DNA of 64,000 bases from Phocaeicola plebeius (GTDB lineage Bacteria; Bacteroidota; Bacteroidia; Bacteroidales; Bacteroidaceae). Below are positions 44,347 to 52,702 of the stretch, in pieces; within the stretch, counting starts at the first letter, position 1, and every line of letters begins with the position of its first letter. The notes beneath the pieces were generated by a model, which saw only the letters and a program-made list of their open reading frames with translations, did no database searches and was not told where the DNA came from. The stretch spans positions 58,328 to 122,327 of the forward strand of contig NZ_QSQT01000012.1 of the NCBI RefSeq assembly GCF_003437535.1, written 5' to 3'. The translations under genes were made by a program, and so were the position numbers.

Positions 44347-45543
44347 TTATTCTTCCTCTTTTTTCGCTTCGCTCTGTAATTTTGCCGGATCTTGTACGCG
44401 GACTTTCATTCCCGGAGCCAGTTTGTGGAATCCTTCGTAGACAATCATTTCGCCGGCTGATAATCCGCGTTCTACTACGACATCGTTCTCGAATTCAGGG
44501 CCTAACTCAATGAATCGTCTTTCCACGGTTGAGTCTTTTCGCATGACAAAGATATGAGCTCCTCCTTTTTCAATGATAAGAGCTTTTTGGGGAACGACTG
44601 TGGCATTTTCACGTACGTCGAGCAACACTTTAACCTTGGTGAATTGTCCCGGCAGCAATACGTGGTCTGGGTTAGCCAGTTCGGCACGTACGGAGAATGT
44701 TCCAGTTTTAGGGTTTACCTGAGGAGCTGCAAAGTCTACCAGACCTTTGTGCTCGTATATAGAATTATCAGGCAATGTAATGGTTACGGTAGGCTGCCAG
44801 GAGCGGGTAGAGTCTTTCTGACCGAATGTCACGTTTCGCTCCTTGCTTTTTAAGTAGTCCAGGGCTGTCATGCTGAAATCCACCAGAATGGTATCACTTT
44901 TTACGATAGTAGCCAGCAGCGATTTTCCATTGCTGCCTACCAGTGTTCCCAAGTCGACGTGACGTTCACTGATTTCTCCTGAAATCGGCGAGCGGACAAT
45001 CGTGTAGCCTAATTCCTGTTCAGCCTGTTCCAAGTCGGCCTGGCTCATACCTACGCTGGCTACAGCTGTTTCGTAAGCAGCCACCGCATTGTCCAAGTCC
45101 AGCTGGCTGGCTGCATTTTGTTCATACAGCGGGCGGATACGTTCCAGGTCACGTTTCGCTTTTTGCGCCTGTGCCTGATCTTTTTTCAACTGAGCACGTA
45201 CCTTGTCAGCCTTGGCACGATATTGGTCTTGATTGATAACAAACAATACTTGATTACGTTTGACTGAGGTTCCTTCCTCGAAAAGCATTTGTTCCAGAAA
45301 ACCTTCTACACGTGCACGCACTTCCACGAATTGCTGGGCACGGATACGTCCTACATATTCACCGAAAATTTGTACATTTTGTTGGCTAGCTGGCATAACT
45401 GACACAATCGGTGTTTCGGCTACGGGTTTCTTCTCTCGAGTAAAGATATAGTAAAGGGATAAAATGACTGCGATGCCGATAACCATGTAAATCATTTCTT
45501 TTCTTTTTACCTTTAATTCTTTCCTAGTCAAAAAGCGTTTCAT
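44347..45543 (-). CDS. RND efflux periplasmic adaptor (AcrA/MFP family)
   Basis: A 398-residue membrane-fusion protein anchored by an N-terminal hydrophobic segment (about 17-35, MIYMVIGIAVILSLYYIF). It has the split lipoyl domain (VRARVEGFLEQMLFEEG and YTIVRSPISGEISERHVDLGTLV), an alpha-hairpin between them (about 110-175, coiled coil), and the beta-barrel (LPGQFTKVKVLLD). First gene of the pump operon, with a perfect promoter element 63 bases upstream. Confidence 0.94.
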   Translation of the reverse strand: MKRFLTRKELKVKRKEMIYMVIGIAVILSLYYIFTREKKPVAETPIVSVMPASQQNVQIFGEYVGRIRAQQFVEVRARVEGFLEQMLFEEGTSVKRNQVLFVINQDQYRAKADKVRAQLKKDQAQAQKAKRDLERIRPLYEQNAASQLDLDNAVAAYETAVASVGMSQADLEQAEQELGYTIVRSPISGEISERHVDLGTLVGSNGKSLLATIVKSDTILVDFSMTALDYLKSKERNVTFGQKDSTRSWQPTVTITLPDNSIYEHKGLVDFAAPQVNPKTGTFSVRAELANPDHVLLPGQFTKVKVLLDVRENATVVPQKALIIEKGGAHIFVMRKDSTVERRFIELGPEFENDVVVERGLSAGEMIVYEGFHKLAPGMKVRVQDPAKLQSEAKKEEE

Positions 45544-45605
45544 AAGTTCAATTCTTTTATAGTTTTAGATGCCATTATCTTTAAAATGGCTGACAAGATT
45601 TGTGC

Positions 45606-45613
45606 CAAAGATA
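45606..45613 (-). promoter_or_regulatory. Promoter of the RND efflux operon
   Basis: TATCTTTG on the - strand (complement CAAAGATA). No adjacent TetR/AraC regulator gene or clear operator is seen. Confidence 0.65.
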
Positions 45614-45671
45614 CAAAAATGTTTTATGAGCTGAAAATCAGGGAGATTTAACTTTGAATTAATAAAAATGT

Positions 45672-45712
45672 ATTGTGGAATTTTACAAGTTATTGTAGAA
45701 AAATTCCACAAT
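45672..45712 (-). terminator. Probable terminator of the ygbA-like gene
   Basis: ATTGTGGAATTTT pairs perfectly with AAAATTCCACAAT over a 15-base loop just past the stop codon. A T-rich tract follows on the - strand. Confidence 0.6.
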
Positions 45713-45722
45713 CTGACTGTGG

Positions 45723-46028
45723 TCATCGTTCCCTCCACAAATGTCTGAAGGTCCAGATGGGATGATACCATATCATTCGAGGACCAGCAAAACGCATGAC
45801 TTCTTTTATTTTTTGTCTCATTTTGGGGTGGTAACAGTGCACGGTACATTGGCGGCACGTCTTCTTTCGTTCTCCAAACGGACAGTGCTCCAGTCTTTGA
45901 TGTGCATATTTAAGCAATTCGCTGCATGCAGAACATAAGGCCTGATTTTTCTCCTTATGTCGGCAATAAAAGTGAATCATTTGTTCTATGGTCTGTTTTT
46001 CTTCTTCTATCCGTGAAAGTTTATTCAT
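45723..46028 (-). CDS. YgbA-like nitrous-oxide-stimulated-promoter family protein
   Basis: A 101-residue cysteine- and histidine-rich protein. The pattern EKQTIEQMIHFYCRHKE...LCSACSELLKYAHQRLEHCPFGERKKTCRQCTVHCYHPKMRQKIKEVMRFAGPRM is that of the YgbA family (seven cysteines here). In enteric bacteria YgbA is an NsrR-regulated protein linked to nitric-oxide stress. A metal or Fe-S site is likely from the cysteines, but the molecular role is not known to me. It is divergent from the ThrE-type exporter. Confidence 0.85.
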   Translation of the reverse strand: MNKLSRIEEEKQTIEQMIHFYCRHKEKNQALCSACSELLKYAHQRLEHCPFGERKKTCRQCTVHCYHPKMRQKIKEVMRFAGPRMIWYHPIWTFRHLWRER

Positions 46029-46051
46029 ATTTTATATAGAACTTCGGTTTG

Positions 46052-46089
46052 CAAAGGTACGAATAGAATTGATATTTTTCGTAACTTTG
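46052..46089. promoter_or_regulatory. Divergent promoters of the ygbA-like gene and the exporter
   Basis: On the - strand TACCTTTG (complement at 46052-46059) serves the YgbA-like gene. On the + strand TAACTTTG at 46082-46089 serves the exporter. Both match TAnnTTTG. Confidence 0.65.
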
Positions 46090-46113
46090 CGCTCAAAATA
46101 ATCTTTAAACAAA

Positions 46114-47499
46114 ATGATATTAGAGGAACATTTAGAGACAACTGTAAAGGCTCACGATCAGCAATTGCATCGTAGAGTGGATTTATTGTTGCGTACGGGA
46201 AAATTATTGGTAGAGAGTCTTGCCGATACGAACCGTATTGTAAGAAACATGAAACGTACGGCTGCTTATCTTGGTATCCCCGAAGAGAAGCTTCACATCA
46301 ACGTCAGTTTTACCATGTTGATGGTGAACGTGAGTGATGGTGACTATTCTTTTACTAAATTCCAGCGAATTGAAGGTCATGGAGTGAATATGACGGCCAT
46401 TTCGGAAGTCAGCAAGCTTTCCTGGCGTGCGATTGAAAATGATTACACGCTCGACCAGTATGAAGAAGAACTGGAAAAGATTCGTAAGAAAAAACGTAAT
46501 TACACTCCGTGGCAGGTGGCGATAGGTGCCGGGTTTGCCTGTGGCGGATTCTGTATTCAGTTCGGTTGTGACTGGGTGGCATTCTTGTATGCATCAATTG
46601 CTGCCATATTGGGTATGCGCTTGCGTCAGGTATGCAATGAGTCTGGTTTGAATCATTACATGGGAATCGCTATTTCTGCCTTTGTGGCTACCATCATTGC
46701 GTGGGCATCTACTCTGTTGCCTGCAGAATGGACATCTACTCCTTGGCATCCGTTGCTTGCCTGTGCCTTGTTTATTGTGCCTGGGGTTCCTTTGATTAAC
46801 TTTGTGGACGATATGCTGGATAATTATATTCAGGTAGGTATTGTCAGAGCGGTGAATACCTTGCTGATGGTGGCTGCCATGGCTTTCGGTATCGCATTTG
46901 CCGTGAAACTTTGCCGTATTGAGAACTTCTTCCCGACCATCAGTATGGTTCCTCATCATCAGTATTGGGAGTATGCCATCGCTGCAGCTATTTCAGCCAT
47001 GGGATTCTCGATGATTTTCAATATACAGCGTCGTTTGTTGTGGGTAGTAGCTATCGGAGGTATTATTGCCGTATGTACGCGTAACTTTGTGAACTTAGGA
47101 CCGAGCACAGACAATATCGGTTTGGATATGGGACTGGTTATTGGTTCTTTCTCAGGAGCTGTACTGGTTAGCTTGATTGCCATTAAGGCAGTTCACTGGT
47201 TCCACGTGCCCAACCATGTGCTGACTATTCCTTCTGTCATCCCGATGATTCCGGGAGTACTGATGTATCGTATGTTGTTCGGTATCATCAATATTAATGT
47301 GCAGAGCATTGATCAAGTAACTCCTCTGATGAAAGCAATAGAAAGCGGTGTAAATTCCGGACTTGTGATTATGTGTATTGCTTTGGGAGTTGCTATTCCG
47401 AACATCTTCGGACGTCGTTTCATTGCTTCTTCAAAGAATAAGCGTCTGGCAGAGCTTTTGAAAGAACGTAAGGCTCGCGGCAAGTTCGTGGAATGGTAA
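46114..47499 (+). CDS. ThrE-type threonine/serine exporter
   Basis: A 461-residue membrane protein joining the two ThrE domains. The N-terminal domain (DUF1212/ThrE, with a soluble first 130 residues including FTMLMVNVSDGDYSFTKFQRI) is followed by a second membrane domain (DUF3815-type; PGVPLINFVDDMLDNY and PSVIPMIPGVLMYRMLFG), about ten helices in all. In Corynebacterium ThrE exports threonine and serine. In many bacteria the two halves are separate proteins; here they are fused. Divergent from the YgbA-like gene. Confidence 0.88.
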   Translation: MILEEHLETTVKAHDQQLHRRVDLLLRTGKLLVESLADTNRIVRNMKRTAAYLGIPEEKLHINVSFTMLMVNVSDGDYSFTKFQRIEGHGVNMTAISEVSKLSWRAIENDYTLDQYEEELEKIRKKKRNYTPWQVAIGAGFACGGFCIQFGCDWVAFLYASIAAILGMRLRQVCNESGLNHYMGIAISAFVATIIAWASTLLPAEWTSTPWHPLLACALFIVPGVPLINFVDDMLDNYIQVGIVRAVNTLLMVAAMAFGIAFAVKLCRIENFFPTISMVPHHQYWEYAIAAAISAMGFSMIFNIQRRLLWVVAIGGIIAVCTRNFVNLGPSTDNIGLDMGLVIGSFSGAVLVSLIAIKAVHWFHVPNHVLTIPSVIPMIPGVLMYRMLFGIININVQSIDQVTPLMKAIESGVNSGLVIMCIALGVAIPNIFGRRFIASSKNKRLAELLKERKARGKFVEW

Positions 47500-47561
47500 T
47501 TAAACTTTGATTTGTTCGTTCATTATTCTTTATAGAAGTGAAGAAGATTCACTTCTTTATG

Positions 47562-47605
47562 AAAAAATCCCACCGGGACTTTTAGAAGTCAGGTGGGATT
47601 TTTTC
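47562..47605. terminator. Bidirectional terminator, exporter / ABM gene
   Basis: AAAAAATCCCACC pairs with GGTGGGATTTTTT across a 17-base loop between convergent genes. A smaller hairpin (AGAAGTGAA/TTCACTTCT) lies just before it at 47534-47556. Confidence 0.88.
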
Positions 47606-47631
47606 GTATCATACGGGTTCTTGAGTTCTTG

Positions 47632-47907
47632 TTAGAATTCAAATTTCTCCAGTTTCATAGCGGCTAATTCCTGAATCTTTGGAACCAGGGTGGTGAAATG
47701 TGCAGCTTGTTCGTGTGCTGCAAGAGAAGCCGCATCTTTCCATGTTTCACAAATCATCAGGACATCCTGGCGTGTAGTGCTCTGAAAGAGGTCGTAAGCT
47801 ACGCATCCGTTATCTTTCTGTGAAGCAGCTACCAGATCTTTTGCTATGCTTACTACTTGGTCGTAGTTCTGTTTCTCTACTTGAATAAATACGTTTAGTC
47901 TGATCAT
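47632..47907 (-). CDS. Antibiotic-biosynthesis-monooxygenase (ABM) domain protein
   Basis: A 91-residue ferredoxin-like ABM domain (dimeric alpha-beta barrel), recognised by the pattern RLNVFIQVEKQNYDQVVSIAKDLVAASQKDNGCVAYDLFQS and MICETWKDAASLAAHEQAAHF. YgiN-like quinol monooxygenases and heme-degrading IsdG proteins share the fold. No heme-ligand histidine arrangement is clear, so a YgiN-like role is more likely. A consensus promoter lies about 32 bases upstream. Confidence 0.85.
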   Translation of the reverse strand: MIRLNVFIQVEKQNYDQVVSIAKDLVAASQKDNGCVAYDLFQSTTRQDVLMICETWKDAASLAAHEQAAHFTTLVPKIQELAAMKLEKFEF

Positions 47908-47938
47908 TGTTTTTTGGTTTTTAAGTTATTTGACGTTG

Positions 47939-47946
47939 CAAATATA
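47939..47946 (-). promoter_or_regulatory. Promoter of the ABM gene
   Basis: TATATTTG on the - strand matches TAnnTTTG. It sits next to the rpsA terminator. Confidence 0.55.
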
Positions 47947-47950
47947 GGAT

Positions 47951-47986
47951 AAAAAAAAAGGACTGTACAAGTGTACAATCCCTTTT
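47951..47986 (-). terminator. Rho-independent terminator of rpsA
   Basis: AAAGG-ACTGTACA and TGTACA-ATCCCTTT form a hairpin 20 bases past the rpsA stop, followed on the - strand by a run of nine T residues. Confidence 0.85.
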
Positions 47987-48006
47987 TGAGTTTTATTTAG
48001 AAAGAA

Positions 48007-49791
48007 TTATTTCTTACCTTCCAGCTGTTCTTTCAATGCAGCCAAAGCATCGATGTCACCCAGAGTAGTTGAAGCTGCCTGGTTCTGAATCATCGGAGTT
48101 TCTTCTTTCTTAGAAGCCTTCTTAGAAGCTTTCTTTTCTGCCTTTTCTTCTGCCTTAGCAGCATCTTCGAAGATACGGCTGTGAGAAACGATGATACGTT
48201 TTGCATCCTTGTTGAATTCGATTACCTTGAACGGCAATTTTTCATCCAACTGAGCCTGAGAACCGTCTTCTTTTACCAGGTGTTTCGGAGTTGCGAAACC
48301 TTCTACACCATAAGGCAATGCTACAACGGCACCCTTATCCAGCATTTCGATGATAGTTCCTTCGTGAACAGAACCTACAGTGAATACTGTTTCGAATACA
48401 TCCCAAGGATTGTCTTCCAACTGCTTGTGACCCAAGCTCAGACGACGGTTTTCCTTGTCGATTTCCAAAACTACTACGTCGATGTCTGCACCAATCTGAG
48501 TGAATTCAGAAGGATGTTTGATCTTCTTAGTCCAAGACAAGTCAGAGATGTGGATCAATCCGTCAACACCTTCTTCGATTTCTACGAATACACCGAAGTT
48601 AGTGAAGTTGCGAACTTTAGCAACGTGCTTAGAACCTACAGGATATTTTTCTTCGATAGTTTCCCATGGATCTGCTTTCAGCTGTTTGATACCCAAAGAC
48701 ATCTTGCGTTCTTCGCGGTCCAGAGTCAAGATAACAGCTTCTACTTCGTCGCCCACTTTCATGAAGTCCTGAGCAGAACGCAGGTGCTGTGACCAAGACA
48801 TTTCTGATACGTGAATCAAACCTTCTACGCCCGGAGCGATTTCGATGAATGCACCATAGTCAGCCATAACGACTACTTTACCCTTCACGTGATCACCAAC
48901 CTTCAAGTTAGGATCCAGTGCATCCCATGGGTGCGGAGTCAACTGTTTCAAACCAAGAGCGATACGTTTCTTTTCGTCGTCGAAGTCCAAGATAACAACG
49001 TTCAACTTCTGATCCAAAGAAACAACTTCGCGAGGATCGCTTACACGGCCCCAAGACAAGTCTGTGATGTGGATCAAACCGTCTACGCCGCCCAAGTCGA
49101 TGAATACACCGTAAGATGTGATATTCTTAACAGTACCTTCCAGTACCTGACCTTTTTCAAGTTTGCTGATGATTTCTTTCTTCTGCTGTTCCAGTTCAGC
49201 TTCGATAAGAGCCTTGTGAGAAACAACCACGTTCTTGAATTCCTGGTTGATTTTAACAACCTTGAATTCCATAGTCTTACCTACGAATACATCGTAGTCA
49301 CGGATAGGTTTCACATCAATCTGAGAACCCGGCAAGAATGCTTCAATACCGAATACGTCAACGATCATACCACCCTTAGTGCGGCACTTGATGTAACCCT
49401 TAATGATTTCTTCGTTTTCAAGAGCAGCGTTAACACGATCCCAAGAACGAGTAGCGCGAGCTTTCTTGTGAGACAAGATCAACTGACCTTTTTTGTCTTC
49501 CTGGTTTTCGATGTACACTTCTACAGTGTCACCTACTTTCAAATCCGGATTGTAACGGAATTCGCTCAATGGAATGATACCATCTGATTTGTAACCGATG
49601 TTAACAACCACTTCGCGTTTGTTCATTGCGATTACAGTACCGTCTACAACCTCACGGTCGTTTACTTTGTTCAGCGTGCTGTCATAAGCTTTTTCAAGAT
49701 CTTCTTTGCTTACGCTGGTTACTGCATCACCATTTTCATACGCATCCCAGTTGAAATCTTCAATAGGAGCAATGTTCTTTAAGTTTTCCAT
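48007..49791 (-). CDS. rpsA: 30S ribosomal protein S1
   Basis: S1 helps the ribosome bind mRNA, which matters in Bacteroidetes because Shine-Dalgarno use is weak. The 594-residue protein contains six S1/OB repeats. The central ones are the clearest: GTVKNITSYGVFIDLGGVDGLIHITDLSW, GKVVVMADYGAFIEIAPGVEGLIHVSEMSW and AKVRNFTNFGVFVEIEEGVDGLIHISDLSW. A Lys/Glu/Ala-rich tail (KAEEKAEKKASKKASKKEE) follows. Codon bias is strong. The leader from the promoter at 49859 is about 60 bases. Confidence 0.97.
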   Translation of the reverse strand: MENLKNIAPIEDFNWDAYENGDAVTSVSKEDLEKAYDSTLNKVNDREVVDGTVIAMNKREVVVNIGYKSDGIIPLSEFRYNPDLKVGDTVEVYIENQEDKKGQLILSHKKARATRSWDRVNAALENEEIIKGYIKCRTKGGMIVDVFGIEAFLPGSQIDVKPIRDYDVFVGKTMEFKVVKINQEFKNVVVSHKALIEAELEQQKKEIISKLEKGQVLEGTVKNITSYGVFIDLGGVDGLIHITDLSWGRVSDPREVVSLDQKLNVVILDFDDEKKRIALGLKQLTPHPWDALDPNLKVGDHVKGKVVVMADYGAFIEIAPGVEGLIHVSEMSWSQHLRSAQDFMKVGDEVEAVILTLDREERKMSLGIKQLKADPWETIEEKYPVGSKHVAKVRNFTNFGVFVEIEEGVDGLIHISDLSWTKKIKHPSEFTQIGADIDVVVLEIDKENRRLSLGHKQLEDNPWDVFETVFTVGSVHEGTIIEMLDKGAVVALPYGVEGFATPKHLVKEDGSQAQLDEKLPFKVIEFNKDAKRIIVSHSRIFEDAAKAEEKAEKKASKKASKKEETPMIQNQAASTTLGDIDALAALKEQLEGKK

Positions 49792-49858
49792 TAAATAAAA
49801 AAATTGTTTTTAAATAACTAATTGTGTTAGACTTTATATTGTTTATATAAATCGGCTG

Positions 49859-49866
49859 CAAAGGTA
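49859..49866 (-). promoter_or_regulatory. rpsA promoter -7 element
   Basis: TACCTTTG on the - strand, about 68 bases before the rpsA start. The AT-rich leader could be a site of S1 autoregulation as known in E. coli, but no specific element is visible. Confidence 0.65.
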
Positions 49867-49924
49867 TAATAAAATCCTGAATATTAAAAGGCTTGCCTGC
49901 ATTTTTTAGGAGGAAGAAAAATAG

Positions 49925-49968
49925 AAAAACCGGAAAAAGGCTCCATATGGGAGGTTTTTCCGGTTTTT
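49925..49968 (-). terminator. Terminator of the SIMPL-domain gene
   Basis: AAAACCGGAAAAA pairs with TTTTTCCGGTTTT around a loop. T-tracts occur on both sides, 22 bases past the stop. Confidence 0.85.
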
Positions 49969-49990
49969 TATAAGTTTTTTGGATTTTCTG

Positions 49991-50695
49991 TTAGTTTTCA
50001 AGCGAATAGTCTATGGTGGTGACTACGCGTATCTTCTTGATATAAGGGGTATTCGGGTCGCGGTCGGTAATGCTGAACTGCCCCTGATTGGCCTGACGGA
50101 TTTTGCCGAGGTTACTGCCGGAGTCTTTGGCAAACTTTTCGGCTGCTTCGCGTGCGTTTTTGGTGGCTTCTTCAATCATCTGTGGTTTTACCTTGTTTAA
50201 ATCAGTATATTCATACTGTACTTTGTACTGGTATTCTCCAGAAGTGATGGCGATGCCTCTTTTTAGCAGTTCTCCCTGCTCACTGATAAGTCCCCGTATC
50301 AAATCTACCTTGTCGGAAGTAACGGTGATGACTGTAGTCACATTGTAGCGGTTGGCCGGATTCTGGTTGTTGCCATAACGTTCGGCAGCCAGGTCGATGA
50401 TTTCCGGGGCATTCACGCTGATTTCCTGTTCTGTCAGTCCTTTTTCTTTCAAGAAACCGGTGATGGTCTGATTGGAACGCTTGATGTCGTCGTACAATCT
50501 TCCCAAATCATTTCCCAGGCTTTTGTACACTAGTGGCCAGGTTACTTTATTGGCTGGGACTTCTATTTCGGCCAGGCCTTTTACGGTGACACTGCGGTCT
50601 TTTTCTGCAAACTTACTGAATCCTTTTTCGATGAATACGCCTAATAGCAGTAGGCCGATGGCCAGAATAATGGCTTCGATTCTAAAGTTCTTCAT
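49991..50695 (-). CDS. SIMPL-domain (DUF541) protein
   Basis: A 234-residue protein with one N-terminal membrane or signal segment (AIILAIGLLLLGVFI) and a periplasmic SIMPL domain: RSVTVKGLAEIEVPANKVTWPL, VNAPEIIDLAAERYG, TTVITVTSDKVDLIRGLI, and the late ATKNAREAAEKFAKDSGSNLGKI helix. The family includes E. coli YggE and Brucella BP26; function is unclear, and oxidative-stress links have been reported for YggE. Repeat array C lies about 100 bases upstream of its start. Confidence 0.88.
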   Translation of the reverse strand: MKNFRIEAIILAIGLLLLGVFIEKGFSKFAEKDRSVTVKGLAEIEVPANKVTWPLVYKSLGNDLGRLYDDIKRSNQTITGFLKEKGLTEQEISVNAPEIIDLAAERYGNNQNPANRYNVTTVITVTSDKVDLIRGLISEQGELLKRGIAITSGEYQYKVQYEYTDLNKVKPQMIEEATKNAREAAEKFAKDSGSNLGKIRQANQGQFSITDRDPNTPYIKKIRVVTTIDYSLEN

Positions 50696-50796
50696 GATGA
50701 TTTTTATTTATAGTTAGATATTCGGAATCTGAGTGCAAGGTATTGAAATTTATTGGATTTTCCAATGAATTTTCCCTGTCTTTATTATAGATTGAA

Positions 50797-50906
50797 AAAC
50801 TCTTTTACGTTTTAACTCAAACGCCTTTGCGTTTTAAGTGAAACACAAAGGCGTTTGAATGAGAATGTACTTGCGTTTGACAGTAAACGTCAAAGCGTTT
50901 TTTCAG
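50797..50906. repeat. Array C: phased 22-bp palindromic repeats (AAACG family)
   Basis: Five units start at 50797, 50819, 50841, 50863 and 50885, exactly 22 bp apart. Cores are AAACTC-TTTT-ACGTTT, AAACGC-CTTT-GCGTTT, AAACAC-AAAG-GCGTTT, GAATGT-ACTT-GCGTTT and AAACGT-CAAA-GCGTTT. The last unit overlaps the 3' end of the sugar-kinase-like gene and contains its stop codon. Confidence 0.92.
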
Positions 50907-51744
50907 GGAGGTGAAAACCCTTCAATTCTTGTATGGGAGACTGAATGAAAATGCCCGTATGAAGGTTGAATTTTAGGGCTGTTTCCTTTAGCTCATGTTG
51001 GAAGAACCATGCAATGGAACCTACAAAAGAGACCGGAACCTGGGCATGTCCCGGATAAGAAAGTATGTTGCGGCGGAAGAAATCGCTGAAGCAGTCGGTC
51101 AGGAACTGCTGGACTTCCGGCTGGTTCTTGTGCTTATATATATAAGGTGTAAGACTGGCCAAAAAACGGTTACCCTGCGGCTGTCTGTACACTTTATCTA
51201 AAATCTCTGCTACGGTCAGGTTATATTCCTTCAATAAGCCTTCCAGCAAGCCGGAAGGTAACTGCTGCTTGATGCAGTCGCCTATAAATCGTTTTCCTAA
51301 ATAGGCTCCGCTTCCTTCATCTCCTAAAATATAGCCTAATGGAGGAGTGTTATGCGTGATTCGTTGACCATCGTACAAGCAGGAGTTCGCCCCTGTTCCT
51401 AATATGCAGGCAATTCCCGGCTGATGCTTGCACAATGCACGGGCAGCTCCAAGCAAATCACCTTCCACCTGGATGGTTGCGTGAGGGAATGCTTCGGCGA
51501 GTAAACCGGAGAGATTGCCGGCTTTTTCAGGGGTACAGCCAGCCCCATAAAAGAAAATGGCTTTCACTTCTTCTTGTGGAAAAGGCAGTTGTGCAAGCAG
51601 GCTTTCCTGAAGAAGCTGTTTTATTTTCTCTTCTGTCAGATGAAAAGGGTTGATACCTTCGGTGTGAACAACCTGGCAATCGTGTAACGTGTTTCCGAAG
51701 CACCAGTCGGTTTTGGTCGCTCCGCTATCGGCTATGAGAATCAT
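50890..51744 (-). CDS. BadF/BadG-type ATPase, N-acetylglucosamine-kinase-like
   Basis: A 284-residue actin-fold kinase. The phosphate-1 motif ILIADSGATKTDW, adenosine/phosphate-2 motif CILGTGANSCLYDG and the following PPLGYILGDEGSGAYLG match N-acetylglucosamine kinase-like members of the BadF/BadG/BcrA/BcrD family, not the activases of benzoyl-CoA reductase. Recovery of cell-wall amino sugars is a likely role. The last residues (KTL) and the TGA are encoded by a unit of repeat array C, so the C-terminus was probably shaped by that element. Confidence 0.85.
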   Translation of the reverse strand: MILIADSGATKTDWCFGNTLHDCQVVHTEGINPFHLTEEKIKQLLQESLLAQLPFPQEEVKAIFFYGAGCTPEKAGNLSGLLAEAFPHATIQVEGDLLGAARALCKHQPGIACILGTGANSCLYDGQRITHNTPPLGYILGDEGSGAYLGKRFIGDCIKQQLPSGLLEGLLKEYNLTVAEILDKVYRQPQGNRFLASLTPYIYKHKNQPEVQQFLTDCFSDFFRRNILSYPGHAQVPVSFVGSIAWFFQHELKETALKFNLHTGIFIQSPIQELKGFHLPEKTL

Positions 51745-51774
51745 GTGAAAAACAGAATTAGAAAGGTAGAAAAA

Positions 51775-51806
51775 GAAAGAAGACGGAACATGCCGTCTTC
51801 TTTTTA
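51775..51806 (-). terminator. Terminator of slyD
   Basis: AAAGAAGACGG and CCGTCTTCTTT form an 11-bp perfect stem past the slyD stop. A T-rich tract follows on the - strand. Confidence 0.8.
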
Positions 51807-51825
51807 TGGTTAAGTAAAAATTAGA

Positions 51826-52419
51826 TTATGAATGACAGTGTCCGCAACCGCCACCGCAGCAGCCGTCTTCTTCAGCTTCGTGTTCGCCGCAACCGCCTCC
51901 ACAGCTGTCGCAACCGCATCCGCAGCCTTCACCGCTCATCAGTTTGAGGATGCTTTCCATTTCCTTGTTGGTTGCATCGCGCATTTCCATTACGGTACCT
52001 TCAAAAATCAGGTCTTTACCAGCATGCGGGTGGTTCAGGTCGAGCACCACTTTATCTTCTGTGATTTCGCCAACGTTGGCATAGAACTGATGGCCTTCTG
52101 CATCGTTCAGCATGATGATGTTGCCTTCGAAGATATTGTCGCTATCGAATTTTCCATCCGGACCGCAGAACATAGATTTGGGCACCTGGCGTACGTTGTC
52201 TTCGTCTCTTTCGCCGTATGCTTCCGCACAAGGAATTGTAAAGTTGAATTTGTCACCTTTCTTCAGTGCTAAGATTTCCTTTTCAAAGCGTTCCAAAGTA
52301 TAACCGATTCCTGAGATGAACTGGAACGGATGGCTTGCAGGGGCTTCTTCACGTAATTCTTTTTCTCCGTCTGTTACCGCATAAAGTTTATATGCTACTG
52401 TGATGTATTTATTTTCCAT
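51826..52419 (-). CDS. slyD: SlyD-like FKBP-type peptidyl-prolyl isomerase
   Basis: A 197-residue cytoplasmic chaperone/isomerase. The split FKBP domain (YTLERFEKEILALKKGDKF) surrounds an insert-in-flap domain (NIFEGNIIMLNDAEGHQFYANVGEITEDKVVLDLNHPHAGKDLIFEGTV), as in SlyD, and the C-terminus is a metal-binding tail. The tail here is unusually rich in Cys and Gly (GCGCGCDSCGGGCG, CCGGGCGHCHS; about a dozen cysteines in 33 residues), where E. coli SlyD is richer in His. Nickel binding and delivery is known for the family. A perfect promoter element lies 38 bases upstream. Confidence 0.93.
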   Translation of the reverse strand: MENKYITVAYKLYAVTDGEKELREEAPASHPFQFISGIGYTLERFEKEILALKKGDKFNFTIPCAEAYGERDEDNVRQVPKSMFCGPDGKFDSDNIFEGNIIMLNDAEGHQFYANVGEITEDKVVLDLNHPHAGKDLIFEGTVMEMRDATNKEMESILKLMSGEGCGCGCDSCGGGCGEHEAEEDGCCGGGCGHCHS

Positions 52420-52456
52420 GTCAAAAAATTAAATGTGCATTAATATTAATCAATCG

Positions 52457-52464
52457 CAAAGATA
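52457..52464 (-). promoter_or_regulatory. slyD promoter -7 element
   Basis: TATCTTTG on the - strand (complement CAAAGATA). Confidence 0.65.
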
Positions 52465-52702
52465 GGAAATCTCGGTGTAATTATCGAATAATTCGGGAAG
52501 AATGAAAATGAAGTTCTTATGTTGCAGGTATGAGATTGTATATATATGTGAACAGGTGAAAATAAATGGTAAGGTTTTGAATCACCAACAGACTGTATTG
52601 AACAAATCATGTTCCTTTGCGTATAATTTATTGATGAAATGCGTTTCCTGTTTTTGTAAAAAACTATTTACGCCTCATGCTTTGACTCTTTAAATAATAA
52701 TC

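Noticed and set aside
48811..49587. 258-codon frame antisense to rpsA
   Set aside because: It mirrors the strongly biased codons of rpsA; aromatic-rich, low-complexity composition is typical of a shadow frame.
52502..52693. 63-codon frame upstream of the fimbrillin-like gene
   Set aside because: No family pattern, no start context, and the composition is that of AT-rich intergenic DNA. I see nothing else firm in 52465-52702.
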